Assembly: GCF_900113905.1 (NCBI RefSeq)
Contig: NZ_FORC01000002.1
Coordinates: 1,244,851 to 1,308,850 of the forward strand
From: Phytopseudomonas argentinensis
Lineage (GTDB): Bacteria; Pseudomonadota; Gammaproteobacteria; Pseudomonadales; Pseudomonadaceae
Reading direction: 5' to 3'
DNA length: 64,000 nt
Shown here: positions 27,798 to 38,509 of the stretch, in pieces
Position numbering within the stretch: position 1 is the first letter of the stretch
Layout of the letters: each line of letters starts with the position of its first letter
Position numbers and translations under genes: made by a program
Notes under the pieces: model-generated
The model's database searches: none
Told to the model about the DNA's origin: nothing
The model's input: the letters and a program-made list of their open reading frames with translations, nothing else

Positions 27798-28667
27798 TCA
27801 GCCTTGCTCTTCGCCGGCCGGATAACGGCTGGCGTTGAGGCTTTCCTTGATCTTGCGCAGGTGCGGCTGGAAGTCCGCACCGCGGCGCAGGGTCATACCG
27901 GTTGCCAGCACGTCGAGCACGGTGAGCTGGATGATCCGTGAGGTCATCGGCATGTAGATGTCGGTGTCTTCGGGCAGCGGAATGTGCACGCTCAGGCTGC
28001 AGGCCTGATCCAGCGGCGAGCCGGCAGCGGTCAGGCCAAGCACCGAGGCGCCGTTTTCCCGGGCCAGGCGTGCCACCTCGACCAGTTCGCGGGTGCGCCC
28101 GGTGTAGGAAATGATCACGAACAGATCACCCGTATGCGCCACCGAGGCGAGCATGCGTTGCATCAGCACGTCCGCATGGGCCGATACCGCGAGGTTGAAG
28201 CGGAAGAATTTGTGTTGGGCATCCAGGGCCACCGGTGCCGAGGCGCCGAGGCCGAAGAAGTGGATCTGCCGGGCCTGGATCAGCAGGTCGACGGCGCGGC
28301 TGATCAGGTTGGCATCGAGGCTTTGCCAGGCGCTGTCCAGGGAGGCGATGGCGCTGCCGAAGATCTTGCGGGTATAGGCCTCGGGGCCGTCGTCGGCCTC
28401 CACTGCGCGGCTCACGTAGGCCGCGCCACTGGCCAGGCTCTGCGCCAGCTGCATCTTCAGTTCCGGGTAGCCGTTGACGCCGAACGAGCGGCAGAAACGG
28501 TTGACCGTCGGCTCGCTGACCTGGGCCGCCTGGGCGAGGGCAGCGATGCTCAGGCGGGTGGCCTGTTGCGGATTGAGCAGTATCACTTCGGCGACCTTGC
28601 GTTCGGCCTTGTTGAGGCTGTCGAGGCGGCCCTGGATCTGTTCGAGAAGGTTGCGCACGCGATCCAT
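27798..28667 (-). CDS. hexR: HexR, RpiR-family repressor of central glucose metabolism
   Basis: 289-aa repressor with an N-terminal RpiR helix-turn-helix (about 1-78, [27 protein letters not shown]) and a C-terminal SIS sugar-phosphate domain (about 120-255). The SIS domain contains [20 protein letters not shown] and [10 protein letters not shown]. The effector in Pseudomonas is 2-keto-3-deoxy-6-phosphogluconate. It is divergent from zwf-pgl-eda. Its consensus operator is visible at gap, with a near match at edd. Confidence 0.95.
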   Translation of the reverse strand: MDRVRNLLEQIQGRLDSLNKAERKVAEVILLNPQQATRLSIAALAQAAQVSEPTVNRFCRSFGVNGYPELKMQLAQSLASGAAYVSRAVEADDGPEAYTRKIFGSAIASLDSAWQSLDANLISRAVDLLIQARQIHFFGLGASAPVALDAQHKFFRFNLAVSAHADVLMQRMLASVAHTGDLFVIISYTGRTRELVEVARLARENGASVLGLTAAGSPLDQACSLSVHIPLPEDTDIYMPMTSRIIQLTVLDVLATGMTLRRGADFQPHLRKIKESLNASRYPAGEEQG

Positions 28668-28755
28668 TATTGTCCTTGTCCGATGAAATGCCGGGTTTAT
28701 CCTAAGCGGGGGCTGGTCTACTGGCTAGCGACTCTGGTTACTCTACGAATATGTT

Positions 28756-28771
28756 GTGTTTATTACTACAT
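28756..28771. promoter_or_regulatory. Degenerate HexR-like site upstream of zwf
   Basis: GTGT-N8-ACAT matches six of eight fixed positions of TTGT-N8-ACAA in the AT-rich hexR-zwf divergent region, 65 bp before zwf. HexR is known to control zwf in P. putida, so an operator is expected near here, but this match is weak. Confidence 0.35.
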
Positions 28772-28822
28772 TTTTGGTTGCGCGATGGCGGGTTACCCGC
28801 TATCAATAGGGCAACTTGATAG

Positions 28823-28830
28823 AAGAACAA
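28823..28830 (+). promoter_or_regulatory. Crc/Hfq-type A-rich motif before zwf
   Basis: AAGAACAA fits AAnAAnAA and ends 5 nt before the zwf ATG, in the ribosome-binding region, where only a weak Shine-Dalgarno is visible. Inference from motif only. Confidence 0.45.
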
Positions 28831-28835
28831 AGATC

Positions 28836-30305
28836 ATGTCGATGATTCCCGTTGAGCCTTGTACCCTCGCTCTGTTCGGCGCCCTGGGCGACCTGGCATT
28901 GCGCAAGCTGTTTCCCGCCCTCTACCAACTCGACCGTGCCGGGCTGTTGCACGAGGATACCCAGTTGCTCGCGTTGGCGCGCGACGGGGGCGATCCCGAC
29001 AAGCACCTGAGCACCATTGATGCCCATCTGCGCCGCTACTTGCCGCCCGCCGAGCTGGACGAGGCAGCGATGCAGCGTTTCCAGGCACGCCTGCGCTACC
29101 TGAGCATGGAATTTTTGCCGCCGGACAATTACCCGCAACTGGCCGAAGCGGTTGGCAGTGGTCGCCAGTTGATTGCCTATTTCGCCACCCCAGCCTCGGT
29201 CTATGGTGGTATCTGCGCCAACCTGGCGGCAGTGGGCCTGGCCGAGAATACCCGGGTGGTGCTGGAGAAACCCATCGGTCACGACCTGCACTCGTCGCGC
29301 GCGGTCAACGATGCGGTGGCCGCCTATTTCCCGGAAACCCAGGTCTATCGAATCGACCATTACCTGGGCAAGGAAACGGTGCAGAACCTGATTGCCCTGC
29401 GTTTCGCCAACAGCCTGTTCGAGACCCAGTGGAACCAGAACCACATCACCCACGTGGAAATCACCGTGGCGGAGAAGGTCGGCATCGAAGGCCGCTGGGG
29501 CTACTTCGACAAGGCCGGCCAGCTGCGCGACATGATCCAGAACCACCTCTTGCAACTGCTTTGCCTGATCGCCATGGACCCGCCCGGCGACCTGTCGGCC
29601 GACGCCATCCGTGACGAGAAGGTCAAGGTGCTCAAGGCGCTCGAGCCGATGACCGCGGAGCAGCTGTCGCGCCATGTGGTGCGCGGCCAGTACGTGGCCG
29701 GCACCAGCGATGGCAAGCCGGTGCCCGGTTATCTGGAGGAAGAGAATTCCAACGCCCAGAGCGACACTGAAACCTTCGTCGCCCTGCGCGCTGACATCCG
29801 CAACTGGCGCTGGGCAGGCGTGCCGTTCTACCTGCGCACCGGCAAGCGCATGGCGCAGAAGCTGTCGCAGATCGTCATACATTTCAAGGAGCCGCCGCAC
29901 TACATCTTCGCGCCGGAGCAGCGCCAGTTGATCGGCAACAAGCTGATCATTCGCCTGCAACCGGACGAGAGCATTTCCCTGCAGGTGATGACCAAGGATC
30001 AAGGCCTGGACAAGGGCATGCAGCTGCGCAGCGGCCCGCTGCAGCTGAACTTCTCCACCACCTACAAGAGCGCGCGGATTCCCGATGCCTACGAGCGGTT
30101 GCTGCTGGAAGTGATGCGCGGCAACCAGAACCTGTTCGTGCGCAAGGACGAAATCGAGCACGCCTGGCAGTGGTGCGATCAGTTGATCGACGGCTGGAAA
30201 AAACTCGGCGACCCACCCAAACCCTATGTCGCCGGCACCTGGGGGCCGATGAGTTCCATCGCCCTGATCACTCGTGACGGGAGGGCCTGGTATGGCGATC
30301 TCTGA
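28836..30305 (+). CDS. zwf: Glucose-6-phosphate 1-dehydrogenase Zwf
   Basis: Oxidises glucose-6-phosphate to 6-phosphogluconolactone. The 489-aa protein has the family length when started at 28836 ([21 protein letters not shown]). It has the nucleotide fold [20 protein letters not shown], a slight variant of the usual GxxGDLxxRKL motif. The active-site [14 protein letters not shown] lies near residue 170. The open frame continues upstream through the antisense of hexR, but no start there is credible. It overlaps pgl by 14 bp. Confidence 0.96.
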   Translation: MSMIPVEPCTLALFGALGDLALRKLFPALYQLDRAGLLHEDTQLLALARDGGDPDKHLSTIDAHLRRYLPPAELDEAAMQRFQARLRYLSMEFLPPDNYPQLAEAVGSGRQLIAYFATPASVYGGICANLAAVGLAENTRVVLEKPIGHDLHSSRAVNDAVAAYFPETQVYRIDHYLGKETVQNLIALRFANSLFETQWNQNHITHVEITVAEKVGIEGRWGYFDKAGQLRDMIQNHLLQLLCLIAMDPPGDLSADAIRDEKVKVLKALEPMTAEQLSRHVVRGQYVAGTSDGKPVPGYLEEENSNAQSDTETFVALRADIRNWRWAGVPFYLRTGKRMAQKLSQIVIHFKEPPHYIFAPEQRQLIGNKLIIRLQPDESISLQVMTKDQGLDKGMQLRSGPLQLNFSTTYKSARIPDAYERLLLEVMRGNQNLFVRKDEIEHAWQWCDQLIDGWKKLGDPPKPYVAGTWGPMSSIALITRDGRAWYGDL

Positions 30306-31005
30306 CCTCGATTTTCCCGTGGGCGTGGTCGCTCGCAGCCACAGCGATTCCGCGCAGCTGGCCCAGGCGCTGGCCGAGAACGTCGCCGCTGCGCTGCGCG
30401 ATGCCATCGACAGCCATGGCCATGCAACGCTGGTGGTGTCCGGCGGGCGCAGCCCGATCGCCTTTTTCAAGGCGCTGTCACAGCAAACACTGCCATGGGC
30501 CAAGGTGCTGGTGAGCCTGGCCGACGAGCGCTGGGTGCCGGTCAGCCACGACGACAGCAATGAAGCGCTGGTGCGCCGCCACCTGCTGCAGGGGCCGGCT
30601 GCCGAGGCACAGTTGCTGGGGCTGTACCACAGCGCCGGTAGCCTCGAGGAGGCTGCCAAGCTGACCGAGCAGGCGCTGGCTGATTTACCGAGCATCGACG
30701 TGCTGATCCTCGGCATGGGAACCGACGGTCATACCGCCTCGTTGTTTCCCAATAGTCCCAATCTTGATGAAGCCATGGACCGCGACGGTTCCCGGCGCTG
30801 CCTGCCGATGCTGGCGCCGAGCGTGCCCCATCAGCGTTTGACCCTGACCCTGCCAGTGCTCAAGGCCGCGCGCCTGCAGATTCTGTCGATCGAAGGGCAG
30901 CGCAAGCTCGAGGTGCTGGCGCAGGCGATGCAGCAGCCAGATCAACGAAACATGCCGATCAGCGCGTTTATCGAGGCGCCGCTGGAAATTTACTGGTGCC
31001 CGTAG
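30292..31005 (+). CDS. pgl: 6-phosphogluconolactonase Pgl
   Basis: Hydrolyses 6-phosphogluconolactone to 6-phosphogluconate. The 237-aa protein of the SugarP-isomerase (NagB-like) family has [31 protein letters not shown] and the signature [15 protein letters not shown]. The start MAISDLDFP at 30292 lies within the end of zwf and follows GGGAGGG; an alternative in-frame ATG at 30274 would give six extra residues. eda follows after 17 bp. Confidence 0.95.
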   Translation: MAISDLDFPVGVVARSHSDSAQLAQALAENVAAALRDAIDSHGHATLVVSGGRSPIAFFKALSQQTLPWAKVLVSLADERWVPVSHDDSNEALVRRHLLQGPAAEAQLLGLYHSAGSLEEAAKLTEQALADLPSIDVLILGMGTDGHTASLFPNSPNLDEAMDRDGSRRCLPMLAPSVPHQRLTLTLPVLKAARLQILSIEGQRKLEVLAQAMQQPDQRNMPISAFIEAPLEIYWCP

Positions 31006-31022
31006 GCCATAGGAATAGCAAC

Positions 31023-31682
31023 ATGACACAAGCCATCAGCCGCCCAACCCTGACCATGGCGGAAAAGATCGACAGCATTGACGCGCTTTGCGCCCGTGCG
31101 CGGATCATGCCGGTGATCACCATCGCCCGTGAGGAAGACATCCTGCCAATGGCCGATGCCCTGGATGCCGGAGGCCTGCAGGTACTGGAGATCACCTTGC
31201 GCTCGCCCCACGGCCTGACCGCCATTCGCCGTCTGCGCGAAGAACGCCCGCACCTTTGCGTGGGCGCTGGCACGGTGCTCGATCGCCATATGCTCGACGC
31301 GGTGGAAGAGGCCGGCGCCCAGTTCATCGTCAGCCCCGGCTCCACCGACGACCTATTGCGTGCCGCGTTGGAAAGCCCGGTGCCGATGCTGCCGGGCGTT
31401 GCCAGCGCCTCGGAGATCATGGTCGGCTACGCCCTGGGTTATCGTCGCTTCAAGCTGTTCCCGGCGGAAGTCTGTGGCGGCACCGCTGCGCTCAAGGCGC
31501 TGGGTGGGCCATTCGGCGATATCCGTTTCTGCCCGACCGGTGGCGTCGGCCCGGCCAACCTGCAACGCTACATGGCACTGCCCAATGTGATGTGCGTGGG
31601 TGGTAGCTGGATGCTCGACAGCAGCAACGGCTGGGACGCCGTACGTCAGGCCAGCGCCGACGCGCTCGCCCTGCTAGATTGA
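31023..31682 (+). CDS. eda: KDPG aldolase Eda
   Basis: Class I aldolase that splits 2-keto-3-deoxy-6-phosphogluconate into pyruvate and glyceraldehyde-3-phosphate. The 219-aa protein has the catalytic Glu in LEITLRSPHG, the phosphate region GAGTVLD, PGVASASE, and the Schiff-base Lys in YRRFKLFPAEVCGG. The start MTQAISRP at 31023 follows AGGAAT. It is the last gene of zwf-pgl-eda and is followed directly by a GC hairpin. Confidence 0.96.
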   Translation: MTQAISRPTLTMAEKIDSIDALCARARIMPVITIAREEDILPMADALDAGGLQVLEITLRSPHGLTAIRRLREERPHLCVGAGTVLDRHMLDAVEEAGAQFIVSPGSTDDLLRAALESPVPMLPGVASASEIMVGYALGYRRFKLFPAEVCGGTAALKALGGPFGDIRFCPTGGVGPANLQRYMALPNVMCVGGSWMLDSSNGWDAVRQASADALALLD

Positions 31683-31688
31683 GTGGTG

Positions 31689-31713
31689 GCCCGCACCGCA
31701 CCCCGGTGCGGGC
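31689..31713. terminator. GC-rich hairpin just after eda
   Basis: GCCCGCACCG and CGGTGCGGGC form a perfect 10-bp stem around CACCC, seven bases after the eda stop. No T-run follows, so it may stabilise the mRNA or attenuate read-through into the next gene rather than act as a classical terminator. Confidence 0.5.
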
Positions 31714-31784
31714 CCGCCCTGAACACTCCTGTCGCCGGCTCGATGCCTCTGTCGAACCGGCGTCGTCATTTCCGAGGTTCGCCA

Positions 31785-32606
31785 ATGACCTTGCGCATCA
31801 GCAAAGACACCCGCCTGTGCATGTCGCTGTCCGGGCGGCCGGGTAATTTCGGCACGCGCTTTCAGAACTACCTGTACCGCGAGCTGGAGCTGGATTACCT
31901 GTACAAGGCCTTCACCACCAGCGACCTGCCGGCTGCCATCGGTGGCATCCGCGCCCTCGGCATTCGCGGCTGTGCCGTGTCGATGCCGTTCAAGGAAGCC
32001 TGCATCGAGCACCTAGACGCCTTGCATGACTCCGCGGCAACCCTACAATCGGTCAATACCATCGTCGCCGATGAGGGCCGCCTGACCGGCTTCAACACCG
32101 ACTACAGCGCGGTGGTGAATTTGCTGCGCAAGCATGGCGTGCCCAGCGATACGCGCTATGCCCTGCGTGGCAGCGGCGGCATGGCCAAGGCGGTAGCCTG
32201 CGCGCTGCGTGACAGCGGCTTTGCCAACGGCTGCATCGTCGCCCGTAACGAGGCGGCGGGCAGGGCTCTGGCCGCGCAGTGCTCGGTGCCATGGCAAGCC
32301 GCGCTCGGCGCCGAGCCGGCGGGGTTGCTGGTCAATGTCACGCCGCTCGGCATGCGCGGTGCCGAGGCCGATCAGCTGGCGTTCGATGAACAGGCGGTCG
32401 CTGCGGCGCAATGGGTATTCGATGTGGTCGCCGTGCCGGTGGAAACCCCGTTGATTCGCCTGGCCCGCGCCTTGGGCAAGCCGGTGATTACCGGCGGTGA
32501 GGTGATCGTGTTGCAGGCGGTCGAGCAGTTTGTGTTGTACACCGGCGTGCGCCCGGATGACGAGCTGATCCAACGCGCGGCGCGCTTCGCCCTGGCCGAC
32601 GCCTGA
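31785..32606 (+). CDS. Shikimate 5-dehydrogenase-like protein
   Basis: 273-aa protein of the AroE/YdiB superfamily with an N-terminal substrate domain and C-terminal Rossmann domain. The catalytic Lys appears in SMPFKEAC, the paired Asp in GFNTDYSAV, and the dinucleotide loop is LRGSGGMAKAV instead of the usual GAGGAARA. The late GGEVIVLQAVEQF motif matches the family's G-G-x-M-L-x-x-Q-x region. It is not near shikimate genes and is probably not the housekeeping AroE. Its substrate may be quinate, shikimate or another polyol. The start at 31785 gives the normal length; it follows a weak GAGG. Confidence 0.75.
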   Translation: MTLRISKDTRLCMSLSGRPGNFGTRFQNYLYRELELDYLYKAFTTSDLPAAIGGIRALGIRGCAVSMPFKEACIEHLDALHDSAATLQSVNTIVADEGRLTGFNTDYSAVVNLLRKHGVPSDTRYALRGSGGMAKAVACALRDSGFANGCIVARNEAAGRALAAQCSVPWQAALGAEPAGLLVNVTPLGMRGAEADQLAFDEQAVAAAQWVFDVVAVPVETPLIRLARALGKPVITGGEVIVLQAVEQFVLYTGVRPDDELIQRAARFALADA

Positions 32607-32760
32607 GTTCTGCCGGCCCGAAGCACGCGCGATCATGGCTTGGCGATGACCATGGGTGCCAGGCGCGGCTCCCGCCGATCACGCGCAAGCCAAGGCGGGC
32701 CCGGGGTTCGCCGATTTAAAGTTTGCACTTTCCGTTTCCCTGCCAAGTCGTAACAGGTGT

Positions 32761-32821
32761 AGGGCATGGCGCTGCGTCGGGCGCTCTGCCAGACGCTGGC
32801 TTCGCCGCAGCGCCATGCCCT
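32761..32821. repeat. Perfect 16-bp inverted repeat in the leader of the small membrane gene
   Basis: AGGGCATGGCGCTGCG at 32761-32776 and CGCAGCGCCATGCCCT at 32806-32821 are exact complements separated by 29 bp. RNA pairing can extend by about three further pairs with wobble. No T-run follows. It is the only notable structure in the 301-bp gap between 32607 and 32907. It may be a REP relative or a leader hairpin. Confidence 0.6.
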
Positions 32822-32907
32822 GCATTCGAACGAAAGCCTTACCCAGGCTTTCGATGCCAGGCGCGCCGCTAACCGGCGGCAGCCGACAGATAAGCAAGGA
32901 GATAGCC

Positions 32908-33066
32908 ATGGGCTTGGGAACCATACTGCTGATCATTCTGATCCTGATGCTGATTGGTGCCATCCCGGCGTGGCCGCACAGCCGCAGCTGGGGCTATGGG
33001 CCCACCGGTGGTCTTGGACTGGTGCTGGTCATCGTGCTGGTGCTGCTGCTACTGGGCTACATATGA
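32908..33066 (+). CDS. DUF3309-type 52-aa membrane protein
   Basis: Tiny integral membrane protein. Two hydrophobic helices (LGTILLIILILMLIGAIPAW and LGLVLVIVLVLLLLGYI) flank a short loop PHSRSWGYGPTGG. This glycine/tyrosine-rich loop and the length match the DUF3309 family of unknown function. AAGGAG at 32896-32901 is a strong ribosome binding site. A long inverted repeat lies in its leader. It is a stand-alone gene. Confidence 0.85.
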   Translation: MGLGTILLIILILMLIGAIPAWPHSRSWGYGPTGGLGLVLVIVLVLLLLGYI

Positions 33067-33183
33067 GCCAGCGCCTGCATCGCTGATGCAGGCGACGCCG
33101 TCGGCGGCTCAAGCCGCTGACGGTGGCTCGGTTCCTGAAAGACCCGCTACACCCCCTCATTTCCACTTCCGGAGGTCGCCTGC

Positions 33184-34197
33184 TTGGATCTGGTGATTGC
33201 ACGGCCCGAAGGCCTGTACTGTCCTCCCGGAGATTTCTATATCGACCCCTGGCGTCCCGTCGAGCGCGCCGTCATCACTCACGGCCACGGCGACCACGCC
33301 CGCACTGGCAGCGCCCATTACCTGGCCGCGGCGCCGGGCGAGGGCATCCTGCGTACCCGCCTGGGGCACGACATCAACCTGCAGACCCTGGCCTATGGTG
33401 AGACCATTGATCACCACGGCGTCACCCTGAGCTTTCATCCCGCCGGCCATGTGCTGGGTTCGGCCCAGGTGCGACTCGAATATCGCGGCGAAGTGTGGGT
33501 CGCCTCGGGCGATTACAAGGTCGAACCCGATGGCACCTGCGATCCCTTCGAGCCGGTGTGTTGCCATACCTTCATAACCGAATCGACCTTTGGCCTGCCG
33601 ATCTACCGCTGGCAGCCCCAGGCGCAGATATTCGCCGGCATCAACGACTGGTGGCGGCAGAACCAGCAGGCCGGTCGCGCCAGCGTGCTGTTCTGCTACG
33701 CCTTCGGCAAGGCACAGCGCATCCTCCATGGCATCGACGAAGGCATCGGGCCGATTCTCGGCCATGGTTCCATGGAGCCACTGCACCAGGTGTACCGCGA
33801 TGCCGGCGTCTACCTGCCGCCGACGCGCTACACCGGCGATGTGCCCAAGGGCGACCCGCTGTTGCGGCAGGCGCTGGTGCTGGCGCCGCCTTCGGCAGGT
33901 GGCAGCAGCTGGATCAAGCGCTTCGGCGACTACAGCGATGCCTTCGCCAGCGGCTGGATGCTGTTGCGCGGTACCCGTCGGCGCCGCGGCGTGGATCGCG
34001 GCTTCGTGCTTTCCGACCATGCCGACTGGCCGGGCCTGTTGTGGGCCATCGAGCAGACCGGTGCCGAGCGGGTCATGGTTACCCATGGTTCGGTAAATAT
34101 TCTGGTGCGCCACCTGCGCGAACAGGGCCTGGATGCCCAGGCCTTCGCCACCGAATACGGCGAGGAAGACGACGCAGCCATGGAGCCCAGTTCATGA
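33184..34197 (+). CDS. Ligase-associated MBL-fold DNA exonuclease
   Basis: 337-aa metallo-beta-lactamase/beta-CASP-type nuclease of the family found beside ATP-dependent ligases. The metal site H33-x-H35-x-D37-H38 (THGHGDHA) is intact, and FHPAGHVLGSAQ, SGDYK and FVLSDHADWPG give the later metal and beta-CASP residues. The start is TTG at 33184, supported by CCGGAGG at 33171-33177 and the family's MDLVIARPEGLYCP start. It overlaps the ligase gene by 4 bp and heads a four-gene coupled operon thought to act in DNA repair. Confidence 0.9.
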   Translation: MDLVIARPEGLYCPPGDFYIDPWRPVERAVITHGHGDHARTGSAHYLAAAPGEGILRTRLGHDINLQTLAYGETIDHHGVTLSFHPAGHVLGSAQVRLEYRGEVWVASGDYKVEPDGTCDPFEPVCCHTFITESTFGLPIYRWQPQAQIFAGINDWWRQNQQAGRASVLFCYAFGKAQRILHGIDEGIGPILGHGSMEPLHQVYRDAGVYLPPTRYTGDVPKGDPLLRQALVLAPPSAGGSSWIKRFGDYSDAFASGWMLLRGTRRRRGVDRGFVLSDHADWPGLLWAIEQTGAERVMVTHGSVNILVRHLREQGLDAQAFATEYGEEDDAAMEPSS

Positions 34198-35933
34198 TCG
34201 CCTTCGCGCAGCTGTATGCGCGCCTCGATGCCACCACCTCGAGCAATGCCAAGCTGGCCGCCCTGCAAGACTACCTGCGCGATGCCGAGCCCGCCGACGC
34301 CGCCTGGGCCGTGTACTTTCTCGCTGGCGGCCGGCCGCGCCAGCTGGTGCCTTCCCGGCAGCTGCGCGAGCTGGCGATGCAACGCGCGGGCCTGTCCGAC
34401 TGGCTGTTCGAGGAAAGCTATTCGGCGGTGGGTGACCTGGCGGAAACCATCGCCCTGTTGTTGCCCGAAGCCACCTCCACCTCCCCGGACGGCTTGGCCG
34501 TATGGGTCGAGGAGAAGTTGCTGCCGCTGCGCGGACTACCGCCCGATGAACTGGCGATGCGCCTCGATGCCCTGTGGGCACAGCTCGACCGGCCATCGCT
34601 GATGGTCAGCATCAAACTGATCACCGGGGCGTTCCGGGTCGGGGTATCCAAGCTGCTGGTCACACGCGCCCTGGCCGCAGTTGCCGAGGTGGATGCCAAG
34701 CGCGTCGCCCAGCGCCTGGTCGGTTACACCGATCTGTCGCACCGACCCACGGCGGCCTCCTACCAGAAGTTGATCGCCGCCGAGTCCGAGGACGAGCATG
34801 CCCAGCGTGGCGGCCAGCCCTATCCGTTCTTTCTCGCCCATGCCCTGCAGCGCCCGCTGGAGGAGTTCGACGCCAGCCTGGGCTCGCCCGCCGACTGGCT
34901 GATCGAATGGAAGTGGGACGGTATCCGTGCGCAGCTGGTCAAGCGCGACGGCCAGCTGTGGGTCTGGTCGCGCGGCGAGGAGCTGATCAGCGAGCGCTTT
35001 CCCGAATTGCAGGAATTGGCGCCGCTGTTGCCGGACGGCACGGTGATCGACGGCGAACTGGTGGTCTGGCGTCACGCACCAGAGGCTACTGCCCGCCAGG
35101 GCGAGTTGATGGCCCAGGCTGCCGACGAGCCGGCCGAGCGCCTCAACGATCAGGTCGAGGCGCAGCTCGAGCAGTTCGGTATCCAGCCCTTTGCCTTGCT
35201 GCAGCAACGTATCGGCCGCAAGACCCTGAGCCGCAAGTTGCTCGAGGAAGTGCCGGTGGCGGTGCTCGCCTATGACCTGCTGGAGTGGCAAGGCGAGGAC
35301 TGGCGCAGCCGCCCGCAACACCAACGCCGCGCGCAAATGGAGCAGGTGGTGGCCAGCTGCGCCAGCCCGCGGCTGATGCCGTCGCCGTTGCTGCACGGCG
35401 ATACCTGGCAAGCCCTGGCGCAGCAGCGCGAGGCCTCACGCTCGCTGGGGGTCGAAGGCATGATGCTCAAGGCCCGGGAGTCCGCCTACGGAGTGGGGCG
35501 CAGCAAGGACGTCGGCGTCTGGTGGAAGTGGAAGATCGACCCGTTGAGCGTCGACGCCGTGCTGATCTACGCCCAGCGCGGCCACGGCCGCCGTGCCAGC
35601 CTGTACAGCGATTACACCTTCGCCGTCTGGGACGGTGCGCCGGGCGACCCCGAGCGACGCCTGGTGCCATTCGCCAAGGCGTATTCGGGGCTGACCGACG
35701 AGGAAATGCGCAAGGTGGACGCCATCGTGCGCAAGACCACCGTGGAAAAATTCGGCCCGGTGCGCAGCGTCACGCCGAGCCTCGTGTTCGAACTGGGCTT
35801 CGAAGGTATCGCCCGCTCGCCAAGGCACAAGAGCGGCATTGCCGTGCGCTTTCCACGCATGTTGCGCTGGCGCCACGACAAGACCGTGGAGGAGGCCGAT
35901 ACCCTGGAGCTGCTGCAGGAGTTGCTGCAATGA
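34194..35933 (+). CDS. ATP-dependent DNA ligase (Lhr/exonuclease-associated type)
   Basis: 579-aa ligase, much longer than LigB or LigD ligase domains because of an N-terminal helical DNA-binding domain (about 1-215). The adenylation domain has motif [11 protein letters not shown] with nucleophile K240, motif III near LAYDLLEWQ, motif [14 protein letters not shown] and motif [19 protein letters not shown]. The OB-fold domain follows (about 460-575). It overlaps both neighbours by ATGA. It is distinct from the NAD-dependent LigA required for replication, and probably seals breaks after processing by the operon's nuclease and helicase. Confidence 0.93.
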   Translation: MIAFAQLYARLDATTSSNAKLAALQDYLRDAEPADAAWAVYFLAGGRPRQLVPSRQLRELAMQRAGLSDWLFEESYSAVGDLAETIALLLPEATSTSPDGLAVWVEEKLLPLRGLPPDELAMRLDALWAQLDRPSLMVSIKLITGAFRVGVSKLLVTRALAAVAEVDAKRVAQRLVGYTDLSHRPTAASYQKLIAAESEDEHAQRGGQPYPFFLAHALQRPLEEFDASLGSPADWLIEWKWDGIRAQLVKRDGQLWVWSRGEELISERFPELQELAPLLPDGTVIDGELVVWRHAPEATARQGELMAQAADEPAERLNDQVEAQLEQFGIQPFALLQQRIGRKTLSRKLLEEVPVAVLAYDLLEWQGEDWRSRPQHQRRAQMEQVVASCASPRLMPSPLLHGDTWQALAQQREASRSLGVEGMMLKARESAYGVGRSKDVGVWWKWKIDPLSVDAVLIYAQRGHGRRASLYSDYTFAVWDGAPGDPERRLVPFAKAYSGLTDEEMRKVDAIVRKTTVEKFGPVRSVTPSLVFELGFEGIARSPRHKSGIAVRFPRMLRWRHDKTVEEADTLELLQELLQ

Positions 35934-38509
35934 GCCTGGCGAGTGCCTGGCTGCGCCGCAATGGCTGGAAGGCTTTCGATTTTCAGAAGGAGGTCTGGCA
36001 GGCGGTGGCCGATGGGCACAGCGGCCTGCTGCACGCCTCGACCGGCGCCGGGAAAACCTACGCGGTGTGGCTGGCTGCGCTCAATCGATTCGCTGCCAAG
36101 GCCACCGCCAAAACAGCCACGCGCAGCAAGCGGGCGCCGTCAGCCGCGCCGCTGACCGTTTTGTGGATCACCCCGATGCGCGCCCTGGCTGCCGACACGC
36201 AGCGCGCCCTGCAGGCGCCGGTCGACGGCCTCGAGCTGCCCTGGACGGTGGGCATGCGCACCGGCGATACCGGCAGTGCCGAGCGCCAGCGTCAGTCGCG
36301 ACGGCTGCCCACGGCGCTGGTGACCACGCCCGAAAGCCTGACTCTGCTGCTTACCGGCGCGGACGCGAAGAGCCAGTTCGCCCACGTCGGCATGCTGGTG
36401 GTGGACGAGTGGCACGAATTGCTCGGCAACAAGCGTGGGGTGCAGTTGCAGCTGGCCCTGGCGCGGCTGCGTCAGTGGAACCCAGGGCTGATCGTCTGGG
36501 GCCTGTCGGCAACCCTGGGTAACCAGCCCCATGCCCTGGAGGTGTTGCTGCCCGATGGCAGCGGACGCCTGGTGCAGGGCAAACAGGGTGGCAAACCGCA
36601 GATCGACACCCTGTTGCCGCCCGCTATGGAGCGCTTTCCCTGGGCGGGGCACCTGGGCTTGCGGCTGCTGCCCCAGGTTGTCGAGGAATTGGAAAGCAGC
36701 AGTGTCAGCCTGGTGTTCACCAATACCCGTTCGCAGTCCGAACTCTGGTATCAGGCATTGCTCGGTGCACGGCCGGACTGGGCCGGGCTGATAGCGCTGC
36801 ATCACGGCTCCTTGGCCCGCGAGGTACGCGACTGGGTTGAGGGCGGGCTCAAGCAGGGCAAGCTCAAGGCGGTGGTGTGCACCTCCAGCCTGGATCTGGG
36901 GGTCGATTTTCTGCCGGTCGAGCGGGTCCTGCAGATCGGTTCGGCCAAGGGCGTTGCGCGCCTGCTGCAACGGGCCGGTCGCTCCGGCCACGCGCCCGGG
37001 CGCACCTCGCGGATCACCTTGGTACCGACCCATGCCCTGGAGCTTATCGAGGCCGCGGCGGTGCAGGACGCGGTGGCGGCCGGTCGCATCGAAGCACGGG
37101 AGTCGCCGCACCAGCCGCTGGATGTATTGGTTCAGCACCTGGTCAGTATGGCCCTGGGCGGCGGCTTTCGGCCTGCCGACCTGCTGCAGGAAATACGCAG
37201 CACCTGGGCTTACCGCCTTCTCGATGACGCGCAATGGCGCTGGGCACTGGCTTTCGTGCGCCAGGGTGGCGAGTCGCTCAGTGCCTATCCGGATTATCAG
37301 CGTGCGGAACCGGACGAAGAGGGCGTCTGGCGGGTGCCCAGCCCACGCCTGGCGCGGCGCCACCGGATGAGTGTGGGGACCATCGTCAGCGATGCCAGTG
37401 TGACGGTGAAATGGTGGAGCAAAGGTGGCGGTGGCGGTTCGCTGGGCAGTGTCGAGGAGGGCTTTATCGCCCGCCTGCGACCCGGCGATACGTTCCTGTT
37501 CGGCGGCCGACCGCTGGAGCTGGTGCGGGTCGAGAACATGACCGCCTACGTCAAGCGCAGCAGTGCCAGCAAGGGCAGCGTGCCGCGCTGGAACGGCGGG
37601 CGCATGCCACTTTCCAGTGCGCTGGCCGAGGCGGTAGTGGCGCGTTTCGGCGAGGCGGCGCAGGGCCGTTTCGAGGGGCCGGAGATGTGCCTGTTACAGC
37701 CGCTGCTCGAGGTCCAGGCTGGCTGGTCGGCATTGCCGGCGCCGGGCACCTTGCTCGCCGAAACCCTGCATTCGCGCGAAGGCTGGCACCTGTACCTGTA
37801 CCCCTTCGCGGGTCGCAACGTGCACCTGGGCCTGGCCAGTCTGCTGGCCTGGCGGCTGGGCCAGCGACAGCCGCTGAGTTTCTCCATTGCCGTCAACGAT
37901 TACGGCCTGGAACTGTTGTGCGCCAGCGAGGTGGACTGGGCGCAGTTGCTCGGCGACGATCTGTTCAGCGATCACGATCTGCTGCATGACGTGCTCGCCA
38001 GCCTGAATGCCGGCGAACTGGCGCAGCGCCGCTTCCGCGAGATCGCCCGCATCGCCGGCCTGGTATTCGCCGGTTACCCCGGCGCGGGCAAGAGCCTGCG
38101 CCAGGTGCAGGCTTCCAGTGGGCTGTTCTTCGATGTGTTCCGTCAGTATGACCCGGGCAATCTGCTGCTGACCCAGGCCCATGACGAAGTGCTCAGCCAG
38201 GAGCTGGATGTGCAGCTGCTGCGCCACACCTTGGCCGATATGCGCGCTGCACGTTTGAACCTTCACCCATTGCGCCGCGCCACGCCGCTGGCCTTTCCGC
38301 TGATGGTCGAGCGCTTTCGCGAACGGCTCAGCTCGGAAAAGCTTGCCGACCGCATCGCCCGCATGCTCGGCGAACTGGAGCGCGCCGCTGGGCCCGGGCC
38401 ACAGTTGCCGGACGCACCACTGGTGGAGGTCGAGCCACCGATCCGTCGTGGCGAGCGCAAGCGCAAGGATGGGCGACCAAGACCGAAAACCAGGGCCGGG
38501 TCTGCATGA
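35930..38509 (+). CDS. Ligase-associated DEXH-box DNA helicase (Lhr-type)
   Basis: 859-aa superfamily 2 helicase. Walker A is ASTGAGKTY (about 36-44), motif II is DEWH starting at D159, motif III is SATLGN, and motif VI is [13 protein letters not shown] winged-helix and Lhr-core region follows (about 400-820). The tail is basic ([21 protein letters not shown]). DEWH is a characteristic variant of the ligase-associated family, against DEVH in true Lhr. It probably unwinds or remodels DNA for the partner exonuclease and ligase. ATGA overlaps couple it to the genes on both sides. Confidence 0.93.
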   Translation: MSLASAWLRRNGWKAFDFQKEVWQAVADGHSGLLHASTGAGKTYAVWLAALNRFAAKATAKTATRSKRAPSAAPLTVLWITPMRALAADTQRALQAPVDGLELPWTVGMRTGDTGSAERQRQSRRLPTALVTTPESLTLLLTGADAKSQFAHVGMLVVDEWHELLGNKRGVQLQLALARLRQWNPGLIVWGLSATLGNQPHALEVLLPDGSGRLVQGKQGGKPQIDTLLPPAMERFPWAGHLGLRLLPQVVEELESSSVSLVFTNTRSQSELWYQALLGARPDWAGLIALHHGSLAREVRDWVEGGLKQGKLKAVVCTSSLDLGVDFLPVERVLQIGSAKGVARLLQRAGRSGHAPGRTSRITLVPTHALELIEAAAVQDAVAAGRIEARESPHQPLDVLVQHLVSMALGGGFRPADLLQEIRSTWAYRLLDDAQWRWALAFVRQGGESLSAYPDYQRAEPDEEGVWRVPSPRLARRHRMSVGTIVSDASVTVKWWSKGGGGGSLGSVEEGFIARLRPGDTFLFGGRPLELVRVENMTAYVKRSSASKGSVPRWNGGRMPLSSALAEAVVARFGEAAQGRFEGPEMCLLQPLLEVQAGWSALPAPGTLLAETLHSREGWHLYLYPFAGRNVHLGLASLLAWRLGQRQPLSFSIAVNDYGLELLCASEVDWAQLLGDDLFSDHDLLHDVLASLNAGELAQRRFREIARIAGLVFAGYPGAGKSLRQVQASSGLFFDVFRQYDPGNLLLTQAHDEVLSQELDVQLLRHTLADMRAARLNLHPLRRATPLAFPLMVERFRERLSSEKLADRIARMLGELERAAGPGPQLPDAPLVEVEPPIRRGERKRKDGRPRPKTRAGSA

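Noticed and set aside
27984..28835. N-terminal extension of the zwf frame to 27984
   Set aside because: The extension is antisense to hexR. Zwf begins at 28836 with a family-matching start and length.
28803..30716. 637-codon reverse frame across zwf and pgl
   Set aside because: GC-rich antisense shadow of genuine zwf and pgl, whose motifs and spacing are unambiguous.
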